Assembly: GCF_001278075.1 (NCBI RefSeq)
Contig: NZ_CP011340.1
Coordinates: forward strand, 3,410,001 to 3,474,000
From: Streptomyces pristinaespiralis
GTDB taxonomy: Bacteria; Actinomycetota; Actinomycetes; Streptomycetales; Streptomycetaceae
DNA length: 64,000 nt
Reading direction: 5' to 3'
Shown here one piece after another: positions 1 through 9,076 of the stretch (positions within the stretch are counted from its first letter, which is position 1; each line of letters starts with the position of its first letter). The notes beneath the pieces are model-generated. The model was not told the origin of the DNA, did not search any database, and saw only the letters and a list, made by a program, of their open reading frames with translations. The position numbers and the translations under genes were made by a program.

Positions 1-924
1 CCCCGCCGCCGGCTCCTCGCGCCACATCCCGGCCGCCGCCGCCCACATCGCGTACCGGTCGCCGACCGACCGGTCCGGCGCGTCGGTGACGCGGGTGATG
101 CTGCTGAGGCGCTCGGAGATCATCTGGGAGCCGATGCCGAGGCCCCCGACGAGTACGACACCGATCGCGGCCACCGCGGAAAGGACCCGCACCGCCTGCC
201 GCAGCCCGCACAGCGCGACCACGGCGACCGCGGCGAGCGCCGTGGCGATCCACGCGCCCCTGCTGAACGACAGGGCGAGCGGCACGACGAGCACGGCCGC
301 GGCCGTGAGGGCGCACGGTCGCAGCCAGGGGGGAGCGTCGGCCGGGGGGCGCAGGGCGAGGGCGAGCGCCGCGATCAGCCCGTACGACACGACGGTCGCC
401 ATCCCCATGACGTCCGTCGGTCCGAAGGTGCCCACGGCGCGGATGTTCTCGCCCATGTAGGAGGCGCCGGTGCCGGTGGCGAACTGGTAGGTGCCCACGG
501 TGCCCTGGGCGAGCGCCAGGACGACCAGCGCGCCGGCGACGACGCGGAAGTCGCGCGCGTCCCGCACGAGCAGCACGACGGCCAGCGGCACGAGGACGAA
601 GACCTGCAGGTAGCGCACGAAGCCGGGGAGCGCGGCCTGCGGCTGGGCCGCGGTGACGGTCGCGACGGCGAAGCCGACGACGGGCAGGCCGAACACGACG
701 GCGGCGGCGGGCGTCAGCGGCCGGGAGCGGCGGTGCAGGACCTCGGCCGCGCACCACACCACCAGGACCGCGGAGGCGATGTCCGCCGGGCTCACCGTGC
801 CCGCGCCGCTCCCGACCGCCGGCAGCGGCGCGGCCGGCAGCAGCACGGTCGCGACCAGCGGCAGCAGGCGGAGGAAGGGTGGTGTGCGGATGTGCCGCAC
901 GGCGGTCCAGGTGACGGCTGTCAT
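1..924 (-). CDS. O-antigen ligase/polymerase-like membrane protein (3' end outside window)
   Basis: Polytopic membrane protein resembling the O-antigen ligase/polymerase (WaaL/Wzy) family, which joins or polymerises undecaprenyl-linked glycans at the outer face of the membrane. It begins with MTAVTWTAVRHIR, and 308 codons are visible before the window edge. The visible part is a series of hydrophobic segments with short loops, followed by a polar loop containing GDRYAMW and MWREEP, typical of this family's large extracytoplasmic loop. Its start lies one base beyond the stop of the sugar transferase at 926-2410, so it is the downstream gene of a leftward exopolysaccharide operon. Ligase and polymerase cannot be told apart from this portion. 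Confidence 0.6.
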   Translation of the reverse strand, partial: MTAVTWTAVRHIRTPPFLRLLPLVATVLLPAAPLPAVGSGAGTVSPADIASAVLVVWCAAEVLHRRSRPLTPAAAVVFGLPVVGFAVATVTAAQPQAALPGFVRYLQVFVLVPLAVVLLVRDARDFRVVAGALVVLALAQGTVGTYQFATGTGASYMGENIRAVGTFGPTDVMGMATVVSYGLIAALALALRPPADAPPWLRPCALTAAAVLVVPLALSFSRGAWIATALAAVAVVALCGLRQAVRVLSAVAAIGVVLVGGLGIGSQMISERLSSITRVTDAPDRSVGDRYAMWAAAAGMWREEPAAG

Positions 925-925
925 C

Positions 926-2406
<1,481 letters not shown>

Positions 2407-2410
<4 letters not shown>

Positions 2411-3555
2411 CGTTCGCTGCGCTCCCTCGTCAAGGATCGGTGCGGGCTCAGTAGTTCCTGGTACAGGCGCAGGACGGCGGCCGCCGTCCTGCGCACGTCG
2501 GACGTGGCCCGTGTGTGTTCCTCGGCCCGGCGGCCGAGGTCCTGGCGGAGTGCGGGGTCCGACAGCAGCCGGACCAGCGCCGCCGCGAGCGTGGACGGAT
2601 CCTCCGGCGGGACCAGCGCGTAAGGCTCCTGACCGGGCGGCAGGCTCTCCCTGGCGCCGCTGACGTCGGTGACCACGACGGGCAGCCCGCAGGCCATCGC
2701 CTCGAGCGGGGCGAGCGCCATGCCCTCCCAGCGCGAGGGCAGTACGGCCAGGTCGGCGGCGTGCAGCCACGGCCGGGTGTCGGCCCGGTCGCCGGCGAAG
2801 ATCACCCCTGGTGGTGCGCCCTGCCGCAGCGCTTCCCGGTCCGGCCCCTCGCCGACGAGTACGAGCCGGGCGCCGGGGACCGCCCGGGCCACCTCGGTCC
2901 AGGCCCGCAGCAGCACGTCCTGTCCCTTCTGCCGGCACAGCCGGCCCACGCAGACGACGAGGGGCGCCCACGCGGGCGTACCGTCCAGTTCCGGCAGCCG
3001 GGCGCGGGCCTCCTCGCGGCCGTGTTCGCCGCGAGGGGTGAAGTACGTCAGGTCGATGCCGTTGCGGATCACCGACCAGCGGGCGCGGATGCCCGCCTCC
3101 TCGCCCGCGCGGCGCTCGCTCTCGCTGACGCAGAGGGTGCGGGTGCTCCAGCGCGAGCCGTGGCGCTCCCACCTCAGGGCGAGTTCGGCGCTGCGCCCCC
3201 GCACCGCATCGAACGACCAGGCGTGCGGCTGGAACACCGTCGGCACCCGGCCGCGTACGGCGAGCCGTCCGGCGAGTCCGGCCTTGGCGCTGTGCGCGTG
3301 CACGATGTGCGGTGCGCCGGTCCGGATCAGCCGGGTGACGGCGCGTACTTCGGCCGCGAGCCGCGGACCGGGCTCCCGGCCGGCGGGCCACGGGTGCACC
3401 TGCGCACCGGCCTGTGCCGCCAGGCGGGGAAGCGGCCCCTGCGGTGGGCAGGCGACGACGGCCCGGATGCCCTCGCGTACCTGTGCGTCGACGAGGTCGG
3501 TGACGACCCGTGCCACTCCCCCCTCCACCGGCTGAACCAGGTGGAACACCGTCAT
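2407..3555 (-). CDS. glycosyltransferase family 4
   Basis: GT-B fold glycosyltransferase of 382 residues that probably adds a sugar to the lipid-linked exopolysaccharide intermediate in the cytoplasm. The N-terminus MTVFHLVQPVEGGVARVV is the usual GT4 acceptor-domain start. The C-terminal domain has GRLCRQKGQDVLLRAW, LVGEGPDREAL, and the nucleotide-sugar motif PSRWEGMALAPLEAMACGLP with its conserved E-x7-E. The start at 3555 is preferred over an in-frame ATG 11 codons upstream, because a purine-rich GAGAAAAG lies just before it and the family starts here. It is translationally coupled to the sugar transferase downstream. The sugar specificity cannot be read from the sequence. Confidence 0.9.
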
Positions 3556-3629
3556 TCGGCTTTTCTCAGTCCAGTTTCTTTGCAGCACGTGCGGCCTTCT
3601 TCGAACGCGGTGGACTGTGGGTGCGTGAA

Positions 3630-4730
3630 TCAGCGGCGCGCGTCGGCCTGTACGAAGAGAGCGCCGAGGAAATGCCCGTTGTCTTCGGCGCCGAAGCGGA
3701 ACGTCAGCGAATTCGCACCGTCCGCCAGGGCGGGCCGGATGTCGAACACGTCGGAGTCGTACCCGAGCGTGTTGGCGTGGGCGGGCTGCCGTCCGGTCAC
3801 CGTGGTACCGAAGTCGGCAATGGTCGAATTCATGCTGTCGTCGGACGGATTGGCGCGGTCGTCGATCAGAAGCTGTCCTTTGTCATCGGCCCGCACGCGC
3901 ACCGAGTCGCCGCGGGCGCCGCGGTCGCCGTCGTAGGCGACGAGCCCGGCACGTCCGGCCGAGCGTGGCCCGATCCGCAGGCCGGTCATGGTCACGGAGT
4001 GCTGCGCGCGCCCGGGGCGGACGCTCTCGAAGCCGTCCCACAGCACGAGTTCACGCAGCGGGTCGGTGTCCTTCTCGTAGGCCACGACCATGGTCCAGCC
4101 GCCCCAGGCACCCGCCTTCGAGTGGCCCATCGCCACGTTGATCTGGGCGACGGTCCAGTGGCCGGAGCCGCTGCTGCGCACCAGGGGCGTGATGTCGGCG
4201 GACGCCTGGTAGGAGTCGCTGCCGTCCGCGTCGCGGTGTGCGACCTGGGTGTCGGCCAGCACTTCCTTGTAGTCGCCGCCCGGTTCGGCGATCAGGACAC
4301 GGCCGTTGTCCTTCGGGGGTTTCTGCTCTCCGACGCGGAGGTTCCCGCCCCAGTACAGGCGGGCGTAACGCACACGGGAGTCCGCCGGCAGGGAGAGGCG
4401 GGCCCGGCTGGAGTTGTAGGTGTTGGGGTCGTCGTCGAGGTCGACGTAGAACATGTCGTAGTCGCCGTTGGCGCCCTGCGCGCCTTGCTGGAGGGACGAA
4501 CAGGAGGCCGCGTCCTTGCTCTTGGGACTGCGGCAGGTGATGGCGGAGTTCGCGGCGCGGACGATCCCGCCGCGGTGCACCGAATGGTAACGCTGCGTGA
4601 AGGGAATGCCGGATGCTTCCGGCGGCGTGGGGGCCGGGGCCGCCGCGGCCGTGAGCGGAGCGGCCGAGAACGCCGTGCAGAGCAGTGCTCCGAGGACGCC
4701 TCGCGCGGCGATGCCCGGCGACTCCGGCAT
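3630..4730 (-). CDS. secreted protein of unknown function
   Basis: I do not recognise this 366-residue protein with confidence. It starts MPESPGIAARGVLG and has a hydrophobic stretch ending in Ala residues near position 35, a probable Sec signal peptide. The mature part is rich in beta-strand-like segments (RVRYARLYWGG, GGWTMVVAYEKD, SLTFRFGAEDNG) and has two early cysteines spaced for a disulfide. The repeated DxD/DDD stretches and LYWGG remind me of exported adhesin-like domains that precede isopeptide or DUF11 repeats, but no such repeats follow. A GGAGAG ribosome-binding site precedes the start. It lies 74 bases upstream of the GT4 gene on the same strand, so it may be the first gene of the exopolysaccharide operon. 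Confidence 0.7.
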   Translation of the reverse strand: MPESPGIAARGVLGALLCTAFSAAPLTAAAAPAPTPPEASGIPFTQRYHSVHRGGIVRAANSAITCRSPKSKDAASCSSLQQGAQGANGDYDMFYVDLDDDPNTYNSSRARLSLPADSRVRYARLYWGGNLRVGEQKPPKDNGRVLIAEPGGDYKEVLADTQVAHRDADGSDSYQASADITPLVRSSGSGHWTVAQINVAMGHSKAGAWGGWTMVVAYEKDTDPLRELVLWDGFESVRPGRAQHSVTMTGLRIGPRSAGRAGLVAYDGDRGARGDSVRVRADDKGQLLIDDRANPSDDSMNSTIADFGTTVTGRQPAHANTLGYDSDVFDIRPALADGANSLTFRFGAEDNGHFLGALFVQADARR

Positions 4731-5083
4731 GGGTGGCTCTCCATTTTCGATCAAGTCGACAAAACAGGAGTGCACTTTGTCAGAAAGCTAGGTGGAATTC
4801 ACGCCGGACGCGCACGTGCGGCCATTTGGCTGCCATCTCATTCGCCTTACATACGGGCTCGTCACACATGACGGCGGTGCCCTGACAGCACGAACGGAGC
4901 CATTCCAACGAGTGATACGGCAAAACCCTTTCCCCGTTCGGTCGTTGAGAGGAACCGCTTGCGAGCGGCGACCCGGTCCCGCCGCGCGGTGGAGAAAGGC
5001 CGGGATGCGGGGTTTCCCGTACGGCCACGGCTCGTTACCCCTGTCGACGGCGGAGAACCCGCCGGGGAAAGGGATTCGAAAAG
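4731..5083. other. divergent intergenic region upstream of the surface-protein cluster
   Basis: This 353-base gap separates the leftward secreted-protein gene from the rightward 98-residue secreted protein. It is less GC-rich than its surroundings (for example 4820-4930). It contains a good match to a BldN-type promoter at 4921-4948, listed separately, and a long untranslated leader of about 130 bases before the 98-residue gene. I see no convincing coding sequence in it. Confidence 0.6.
4921..4948 (+). promoter_or_regulatory. candidate sigma-BldN promoter of the 98-residue secreted protein
   Basis: CAAAAC, 16 bases, then CGTTGA. The BldN consensus as I know it is CGTAAC-N16-CGTTGA, so the -10 matches 6/6, the -35 matches 4/6 and the spacing is exact. 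Sigma-BldN is known to drive chaplin and rodlin genes in S. venezuelae, and rodlins follow immediately downstream. Confidence 0.5.
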
Positions 5084-5380
5084 ATGAAGTACTCGAAGGC
5101 TGCTGCGATCATTGCCGGCTCCGTGGCGGCGCTGGGGGCGGCCTCTCCCGCCTTCGCCGCCGGTTCGGCGGGCATGCCGCCCATGAGCCTCAACGGCGGT
5201 GTCGCCGAGCTGGTGACCGCGCTCCCGGAGATGGAGTCGGTCGAGGCGGGCTCCGCGGTGAACCAGGTCGCGGACAGCGCGACAGAGCTCAACAACGTCA
5301 AGGGCGACGCCCCGGAGCAGGTCCTGAAGACGGCGGGCTCGCTGACGCCCATGCTGGGCGGCGTCTCCCTGGGCGGCTGA
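5084..5380 (+). CDS. small secreted protein of the rodlin/chaplin cluster, function unknown
   Basis: A 98-residue exported protein. Residues 1-25 (MKYSKAAAIIAGSVAALG to a PAFA cleavage site) form a signal peptide close in style to that of the chaplin at 7564. The mature part of about 73 residues has no cysteine, is rich in Gly, Val, Leu, Ala and Glu, and ends with hydrophobic GGVSLGG. It has a strong GGGAAAGGGA ribosome-binding site. Position, export signal and a BldN-like promoter suggest it is made with the rodlins in aerial hyphae. It is neither a rodlin nor a chaplin: it lacks NKPC/NQQC and the chaplin GN-rich core. Confidence 0.75.
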   Translation: MKYSKAAAIIAGSVAALGAASPAFAAGSAGMPPMSLNGGVAELVTALPEMESVEAGSAVNQVADSATELNNVKGDAPEQVLKTAGSLTPMLGGVSLGG

Positions 5381-5472
5381 CCGGGCGGTACGGCTCCGAG
5401 CCCTCGGGGCGGGCCCCGCCGACGACGCGCGGCGGGGTCCGTCCCTGCCCGGCACGCGCTTGCGCGGAACCG

Positions 5473-5502
5473 GGGAACACGGCCGGCCGACAGGGCCGTT
5501 GG
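5473..5502 (+). promoter_or_regulatory. candidate ECF/BldN-type promoter of the first rodlin gene
   Basis: GGGAAC at 5473-5478 and CGTTGG at 5497-5502 with an 18-base spacer, about 85 bases before the rodlin start. The -10 is one base from the BldN -10 CGTTGA; the spacer is two bases longer than the usual 16. This is weaker than the sites at 4921 and 6791. Confidence 0.35.
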
Positions 5503-5587
5503 AGTGAATCGAAAGAACCAAAGGCTTCGACTTCTGGTTGTCCAGGGCGCTCCATCGGCGGGCACCCAAGCAACAGAAGGACAGAAA

Positions 5588-5998
5588 ATGCTGAAGAAGG
5601 TTACGGCTACGGCAGCGCTGGCGCTCTCCGTGGCGGCCGCCGGCGCATCCATGGCGCCGCAGGCGATGGCCCTCGGCAACGACGGCGGGACCAACTCGCT
5701 GAGCGGCAACGGCGCCACCCAGAGCTACGGCAACTCCGCCACCTACGGCAAGATGAGCCCGCAGCTCAGCCTGGTCCAGGGCTCCCTCAACAAGCCCTGT
5801 GTCGGCCTGCCGCTCAAGGCCAACGCCGGCTCCCTCATCGGCGGCATCCCGGTCGCCGTCCAGGACATCCCGATCCTGTCGGCCCCGCAGAACCAGCAGT
5901 GCGTCGAGAACTCCACGCAGGCCAAGGGTGACGAGCCGCTGTCGCACATCCTCAACGACATCCCGATCCTGTCGGGCAACGGCTCGGCGATCGACTAG
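5588..5998 (+). CDS. rdlA: rodlin (rodlet-layer protein)
   Basis: Rodlins are secreted proteins that organise chaplin fibrils into the rodlet layer on aerial hyphae and spores. This 136-residue protein has a signal peptide ending near PQAMA-LG, followed by NDGGTN, GNSATYGKMSPQLSLVQG, LNKPC and NQQCVENSTQAKGD, all rodlin hallmarks, with two mature cysteines at C71 and C105. A GAAGGACAG ribosome-binding site precedes the ATG. It is the same length as the second rodlin at 6866-7276 and shares an 83-base tract with it that differs at one base. The A/B naming of the pair is arbitrary. A strong terminator follows at 6013-6049. Confidence 0.93.
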   Translation: MLKKVTATAALALSVAAAGASMAPQAMALGNDGGTNSLSGNGATQSYGNSATYGKMSPQLSLVQGSLNKPCVGLPLKANAGSLIGGIPVAVQDIPILSAPQNQQCVENSTQAKGDEPLSHILNDIPILSGNGSAID

Positions 5999-6012
5999 TC
6001 GCCCCGCACGAC

Positions 6013-6049
6013 GAAGGACCCCGGCGGCCCGCGGCCGCCGGGGTCCTTC
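6013..6049. terminator. bidirectional terminator between rodlin and VKOR genes
   Basis: Perfect 17-bp stem (GAAGGACCCCGGCGGCC and its complement) with a 3-base loop. It sits between the rightward rodlin (ends 5998) and the leftward VKOR gene (ends 6066), so it can serve both. Confidence 0.85.
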
Positions 6050-6065
6050 GCTTCTTCGCGCCGCT

Positions 6066-6707
6066 TCAGGAGGTCCAGAAGTCCCACCAGCGGGTCAGGA
6101 TCAGCATGCCGATGACACCGGTGTGCAGGACCGGCGGCACCCAGCCGAACTCGTCGAGGAAGCCCCTCAGCCAGGCGGGCGCGGGCAGCAGCCGGTGGCG
6201 GACGTTGTGCGCGGTCACCGACCAGAACATGAAGATCGTGGCGACCCACGCGAGGGAGCACCACAGGCAGAGCGCGTTGATCTCGTACAGCGACTGGTAC
6301 TGCAGCCAGGTGCAGAAGCCGACACCGAAGGCGCAACCGGCGTTCAGCCCCAGCCAGTACGCCCGGCCGAAGCGGGCGCCGGCCAGCAGCGCCATGCCGA
6401 CGCCGATCACCACGGAGTACGTCGCCAGGCCCAGCATCGGGTTGGGGAAGCCGAAGACGGTCGCCTGGTCGCTCTCCATGACGCTGCCGCAGGACACCAC
6501 CGGGTTGAGACTGCACCCGGGCGTGAAGCCGGGGTCCTCGGCGAGCTTGATCTTGTCGATCGTGATGACCCACGCCGCCAGCAGCCCCGCCGCGCCCGTG
6601 ACCACGAGCAGCCAGGCGAGGGCCCGGCCGCCTCCGACGTTCTCCTTGACGGCCCGCCGCCGTCCCTTCTCCTCGGCGGACACAGGCCCGGTCGCCAAAA
6701 TTGTCAT
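6066..6707 (-). CDS. vitamin K epoxide reductase (VKOR) family disulfide-forming membrane protein
   Basis: Bacterial VKOR homologues reoxidise thiol oxidoreductases using quinones and so drive disulfide formation in exported proteins. The 213-residue protein has about five membrane segments. The loop cysteines are C65 and C73 (GCSLNPVVSCGSVM) and the active-site pair is CLWC at 147-150. The start at 6707 has GGTGA upstream; an in-frame ATG 20 codons earlier lacks a comparable site. It lies between the two rodlin genes, convergent with one and divergent from the other (158 bases from the second rodlin). Rodlins and the nearby chaplin each carry two extracytoplasmic cysteines, so they are plausible clients; that link is inference. 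Confidence 0.9.
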   Translation of the reverse strand: MTILATGPVSAEEKGRRRAVKENVGGGRALAWLLVVTGAAGLLAAWVITIDKIKLAEDPGFTPGCSLNPVVSCGSVMESDQATVFGFPNPMLGLATYSVVIGVGMALLAGARFGRAYWLGLNAGCAFGVGFCTWLQYQSLYEINALCLWCSLAWVATIFMFWSVTAHNVRHRLLPAPAWLRGFLDEFGWVPPVLHTGVIGMLILTRWWDFWTS

Positions 6708-6790
6708 ATTGAATTCACCGATCGGATAGCTTGCAGGGCCGCCAATTGTGCACGAGCCCCGATCCACATTGCGGCATTCGGGTGAACACC

Positions 6791-6818
6791 CGGAACCAAA
6801 CGGCGCAGATGCAGTTGA
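6791..6818 (+). promoter_or_regulatory. candidate sigma-BldN promoter of the second rodlin gene
   Basis: CGGAAC-N16-AGTTGA, which matches the BldN consensus CGTAAC-N16-CGTTGA at 10 of 12 positions with the exact spacer. It would place transcription start about 40 bases before the GTG at 6866. Confidence 0.5.
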
Positions 6819-6865
6819 TCAGCCTGCTCCTCGTTCGAGCGTTCATAGCGAAAAGGGACAAGTAA

Positions 6866-7276
6866 GTGATCAAGAAGATTCTGACGACGGCCATGGTCAC
6901 CGCTTCCATGGCGGGCGCCGGCGCGATGATGGCCCCGCAGGCCCTCGCTCTCGGCAACGACGGGGGCACCAACTCGGCGAGCGGCAACTTCGCCTCGCAG
7001 GAGTACGGCAACTCCGCCACCCACGGCGACATGAGCCCGCAGATGAGCCTCATCCAGGGCTCGCTGAACAAGCCCTGCATCGGCCTGCCCGCCAAGGCCA
7101 ACGTGGGCTCTGTGGTCGGCCTCATCCCGATCGCCGTCCAGGACGTGCCGATCCTGTCGGCCCCGCAGAACCAGCAGTGCGTCGAGAACTCCACCCAGGC
7201 CAAGGGTGACGAGCCGCTGTCGCACATCCTCAGCGACATCCCGGTCCTGTCCGGCAACGGCTCGGCCGTCGACTAG
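6866..7276 (+). CDS. rdlB: rodlin (rodlet-layer protein), second copy
   Basis: Second 136-residue rodlin of the pair. It starts with GTG (MIKKILTTAM) behind AAAAGGGA, has a signal peptide ending at PQALA-LG, and then the same NDGGTN, MSPQMSLIQGSLNKPC and NQQCVENSTQAKGD motifs with C71 and C105. The differences from the first copy are mostly conservative (SLIGGIPVAVQDIP versus SVVGLIPIAVQDVP). S. coelicolor also has two rodlin genes side by side, but there they are not separated by a VKOR gene as far as I recall. A strong terminator follows. Confidence 0.93.
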   Translation: MIKKILTTAMVTASMAGAGAMMAPQALALGNDGGTNSASGNFASQEYGNSATHGDMSPQMSLIQGSLNKPCIGLPAKANVGSVVGLIPIAVQDVPILSAPQNQQCVENSTQAKGDEPLSHILSDIPVLSGNGSAVD

Positions 7277-7288
7277 TCGCACCCTCCC

Positions 7289-7329
7289 CGGCAACGCCCC
7301 CGGCGCGGTCCGCGCCGGGGGCGTTGCCG
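7289..7329 (+). terminator. terminator of the second rodlin gene
   Basis: Perfect 18-bp stem beginning CGGCAACGCC with a 5-base loop, 12 bases after the rodlin stop. Confidence 0.85.
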
Positions 7330-7563
7330 TGTCCCGGAACGAATGAGCGCGGCGCCCACGGAATTCGGGAGCGGAATCCGGAACACGGTTCGAAGAATGA
7401 ATCATGAGGCATACGAGTGACTTTTCCCGACACCGGCCTCGGAGTGGCTTCCCGGCGGGAAGCAAATCGTTACTAGTTCTGCGGTGACGCACGCCTGCGA
7501 AGAATCCGGCAGCGTGGCGCGAAGGTCGTGGCTACGCATGGTGTCACTGCTGAGAGGATCGAA

Positions 7564-7797
7564 ATGAAGCACATGAAGGCTGCAGCCGTCGTCGCGGGCA
7601 TCATCATGGCCGTGGGCAGCGCGGCGCCCGCCATGGCCGACTCGGGTGCCGAGGGCATCGCCGCCCACTCGCCGGGCCTGCTCTCCGGGAACGTCATCCA
7701 GATCCCGGTGCACGTCCCGATCAACGCCTGCGGCAACACGATCAACGTGATCGGCCTGCTGAACCCGGCCGCGGGCAACGCCTGCGCCAACGTCTGA
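7564..7797 (+). CDS. short chaplin (amyloid-forming aerial hypha surface protein)
   Basis: Chaplins self-assemble into amyloid fibrils that make aerial hyphae and spores hydrophobic. This 77-residue protein has a signal peptide (cleavage near AMA-DSG) followed by one chaplin domain: HSPGLLSGNVIQIPVHVP, NACGNT, VIGLLNPAAGNACANV, with the two conserved cysteines C56 and C74 that mark the short cysteine-containing chaplins. There is no LAXTG sorting signal, so it is a non-anchored short form. The ATG at 7564 has GAGAGGA upstream; an internal ATG three codons later is less well placed. The 286-base upstream gap shows a small hairpin near 7448 but no clear BldN-type promoter. Confidence 0.93.
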   Translation: MKHMKAAAVVAGIIMAVGSAAPAMADSGAEGIAAHSPGLLSGNVIQIPVHVPINACGNTINVIGLLNPAAGNACANV

Positions 7798-7804
7798 CAC
7801 TTCA

Positions 7805-7865
7805 GGACGGCGCCGACGGCGCCGTCCGGCAGGGCCCCGGGTGCGCCATCGCCCCGGGGCTCTGC
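7805..7865 (+). terminator. tandem hairpins after the chaplin gene
   Basis: First hairpin 7805-7827: 10-bp stem GGACGGCGCC with a GAC loop. Second hairpin 7829-7865: about 13 bp around GGGCCCCGGG with one mismatch. They lie between the chaplin stop and the convergent methyltransferase stop and could end transcription from either side. Confidence 0.7.
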
Positions 7866-7881
7866 CATGCCGGCCGCCGGG

Positions 7882-8715
7882 TCAGCGGGCCAGGCTGCCA
7901 TCCGCGCCGGCGGCGTGAGCCGGCCGCTTCCCGATGACGACGGTGGCGTCCAGGTCCTCGCAGACGGCCACCTCCGCCTGGAGCCCGTGGCGGGTGAAGG
8001 CGGCGACGGTGGAAGGCGCCTGCCGCTCGCTGGTCTCGATGAGCAGGGAACCGCCCGGCGCCAGCCACCGGCCGGCCCGCGCGGTCACCCTCCGCTGGAT
8101 GCCGAGCCCGTCGGGGCCGCCGTCGAGGGCCACCAAGGGCTCGAAGTCGCGGGCCTCCGGCGGCAGCAGCCCGATCTCGCCGGTGGGCACGTACGGGGCG
8201 TTGGCGATGAGCACATCGACCCGGCCGGCCAGCCCGGCGGGCAGCGGGTCGTAGAGGTCGCCCTGGTGAACCCGGCCGCCGACGGGCCCGACGTTCCGCA
8301 GGGCGCACCGCACGGCGGCGGACTCGATGTCGGCGGCGTGCAGCTCACCGGCGCCGACGGCGCGCAGCACCGCCGCGCCCAGCGCTCCGGAACCGCAGCA
8401 GAGGTCGACGACGACAGGACGGGGCGGGGCCAGGGCGATCGCCCGGCCGACGAGGAACTCACTGCGGCGACGGGGCACGAAGACCCCTGGGTCGACGGCC
8501 ACGCGCACACCGCAGAACTCGGCCCAGCCGAGCACGTGCTCCAAGGGGAGGCCGGCGATCCGCCGCTCGACCATGGCGGCGAGTTCGTGGGGGTCGCGGG
8601 CCGCGGAGATCAGGAGATCCGCCTCGTCCTCCGCGAAGACGCAGCCCGCGGAGCGCAGCGCGGTGACGACGGAGGAGACGGAGGAAGGGGAGGGGTACAG
8701 CTCGGAGACCGACAT
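7882..8715 (-). CDS. HemK/PrmC-like protein N5-glutamine methyltransferase
   Basis: S-adenosylmethionine-dependent methyltransferase of the PrmC/HemK family (277 residues). The canonical members methylate the GGQ glutamine of release factors. The SAM motif is VDLCCGSGALG at 103-113. The catalytic tetrad normally written NPPY reads NAPY at 172-175. That change, together with the weak N-terminal region, marks a divergent paralogue rather than the prmC partner of prfA. The ATG at 8715 is followed by SVSELYPSPSSVSS and no neighbour suggests a substrate. Adjacent genes face other ways, so it is probably monocistronic. Confidence 0.8.
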   Translation of the reverse strand: MSVSELYPSPSSVSSVVTALRSAGCVFAEDEADLLISAARDPHELAAMVERRIAGLPLEHVLGWAEFCGVRVAVDPGVFVPRRRSEFLVGRAIALAPPRPVVVDLCCGSGALGAAVLRAVGAGELHAADIESAAVRCALRNVGPVGGRVHQGDLYDPLPAGLAGRVDVLIANAPYVPTGEIGLLPPEARDFEPLVALDGGPDGLGIQRRVTARAGRWLAPGGSLLIETSERQAPSTVAAFTRHGLQAEVAVCEDLDATVVIGKRPAHAAGADGSLAR

Positions 8716-9076
8716 GGAAGCCTTTCGGGGGCACCGACGGGGGCGCCCTCGCGGTCACCAGTGCCCGGTGGACCGTACGGCTGCGGAAGAGAGCGCCCAG
8801 CCTGCTACTGCGGGAATGGGTCTCACCTCCTCGGTCGTGGCACCGCTCCCGGACGACCGGGAGCACTGCTCGGGCGAGCCACCTTACCGGAAGGTGACGA
8901 GGGCAACACCCACCTCGCCGACTGCCGGATTCACAGGCGTCCGGCCTTCCTCGCTGCGGTTTCGAAGGGGCCGTGACCTTGTCACCCGGTGAGCCACAAA
9001 GCAGACATTCTCAGCCGTGCACCCACCGGCCCAAAACACGGAGCGATCAGCGTTATGCGCCCGTAAGCTCACAGAC
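8716..9076. other. intergenic region with one perfect hairpin
   Basis: This 361-base divergent gap separates the methyltransferase and aminotransferase genes. It holds a perfect 8-bp hairpin at 8845-8864 (GCTCCCGG, loop ACGA, CCGGGAGC) without a T-tract, and a lower-GC stretch at 8960-9060 where promoters for the aminotransferase are likely. I see no gene in it. Confidence 0.5.

Noticed and set aside
7330..7563. BldN-type promoter upstream of the chaplin
   Set aside because: I looked for CGTAAC-N16-CGTTGA variants here and found only CGTTAC near 7469 with no matching -35 element. The chaplin may use another promoter.
8845..8864. Perfect hairpin GCTCCCGG-ACGA-CCGGGAGC as a transcription terminator
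   Set aside because: It lies between two divergent genes, where no transcript needs to end, and has no T-tract. I kept it only as a note in the intergenic entry.
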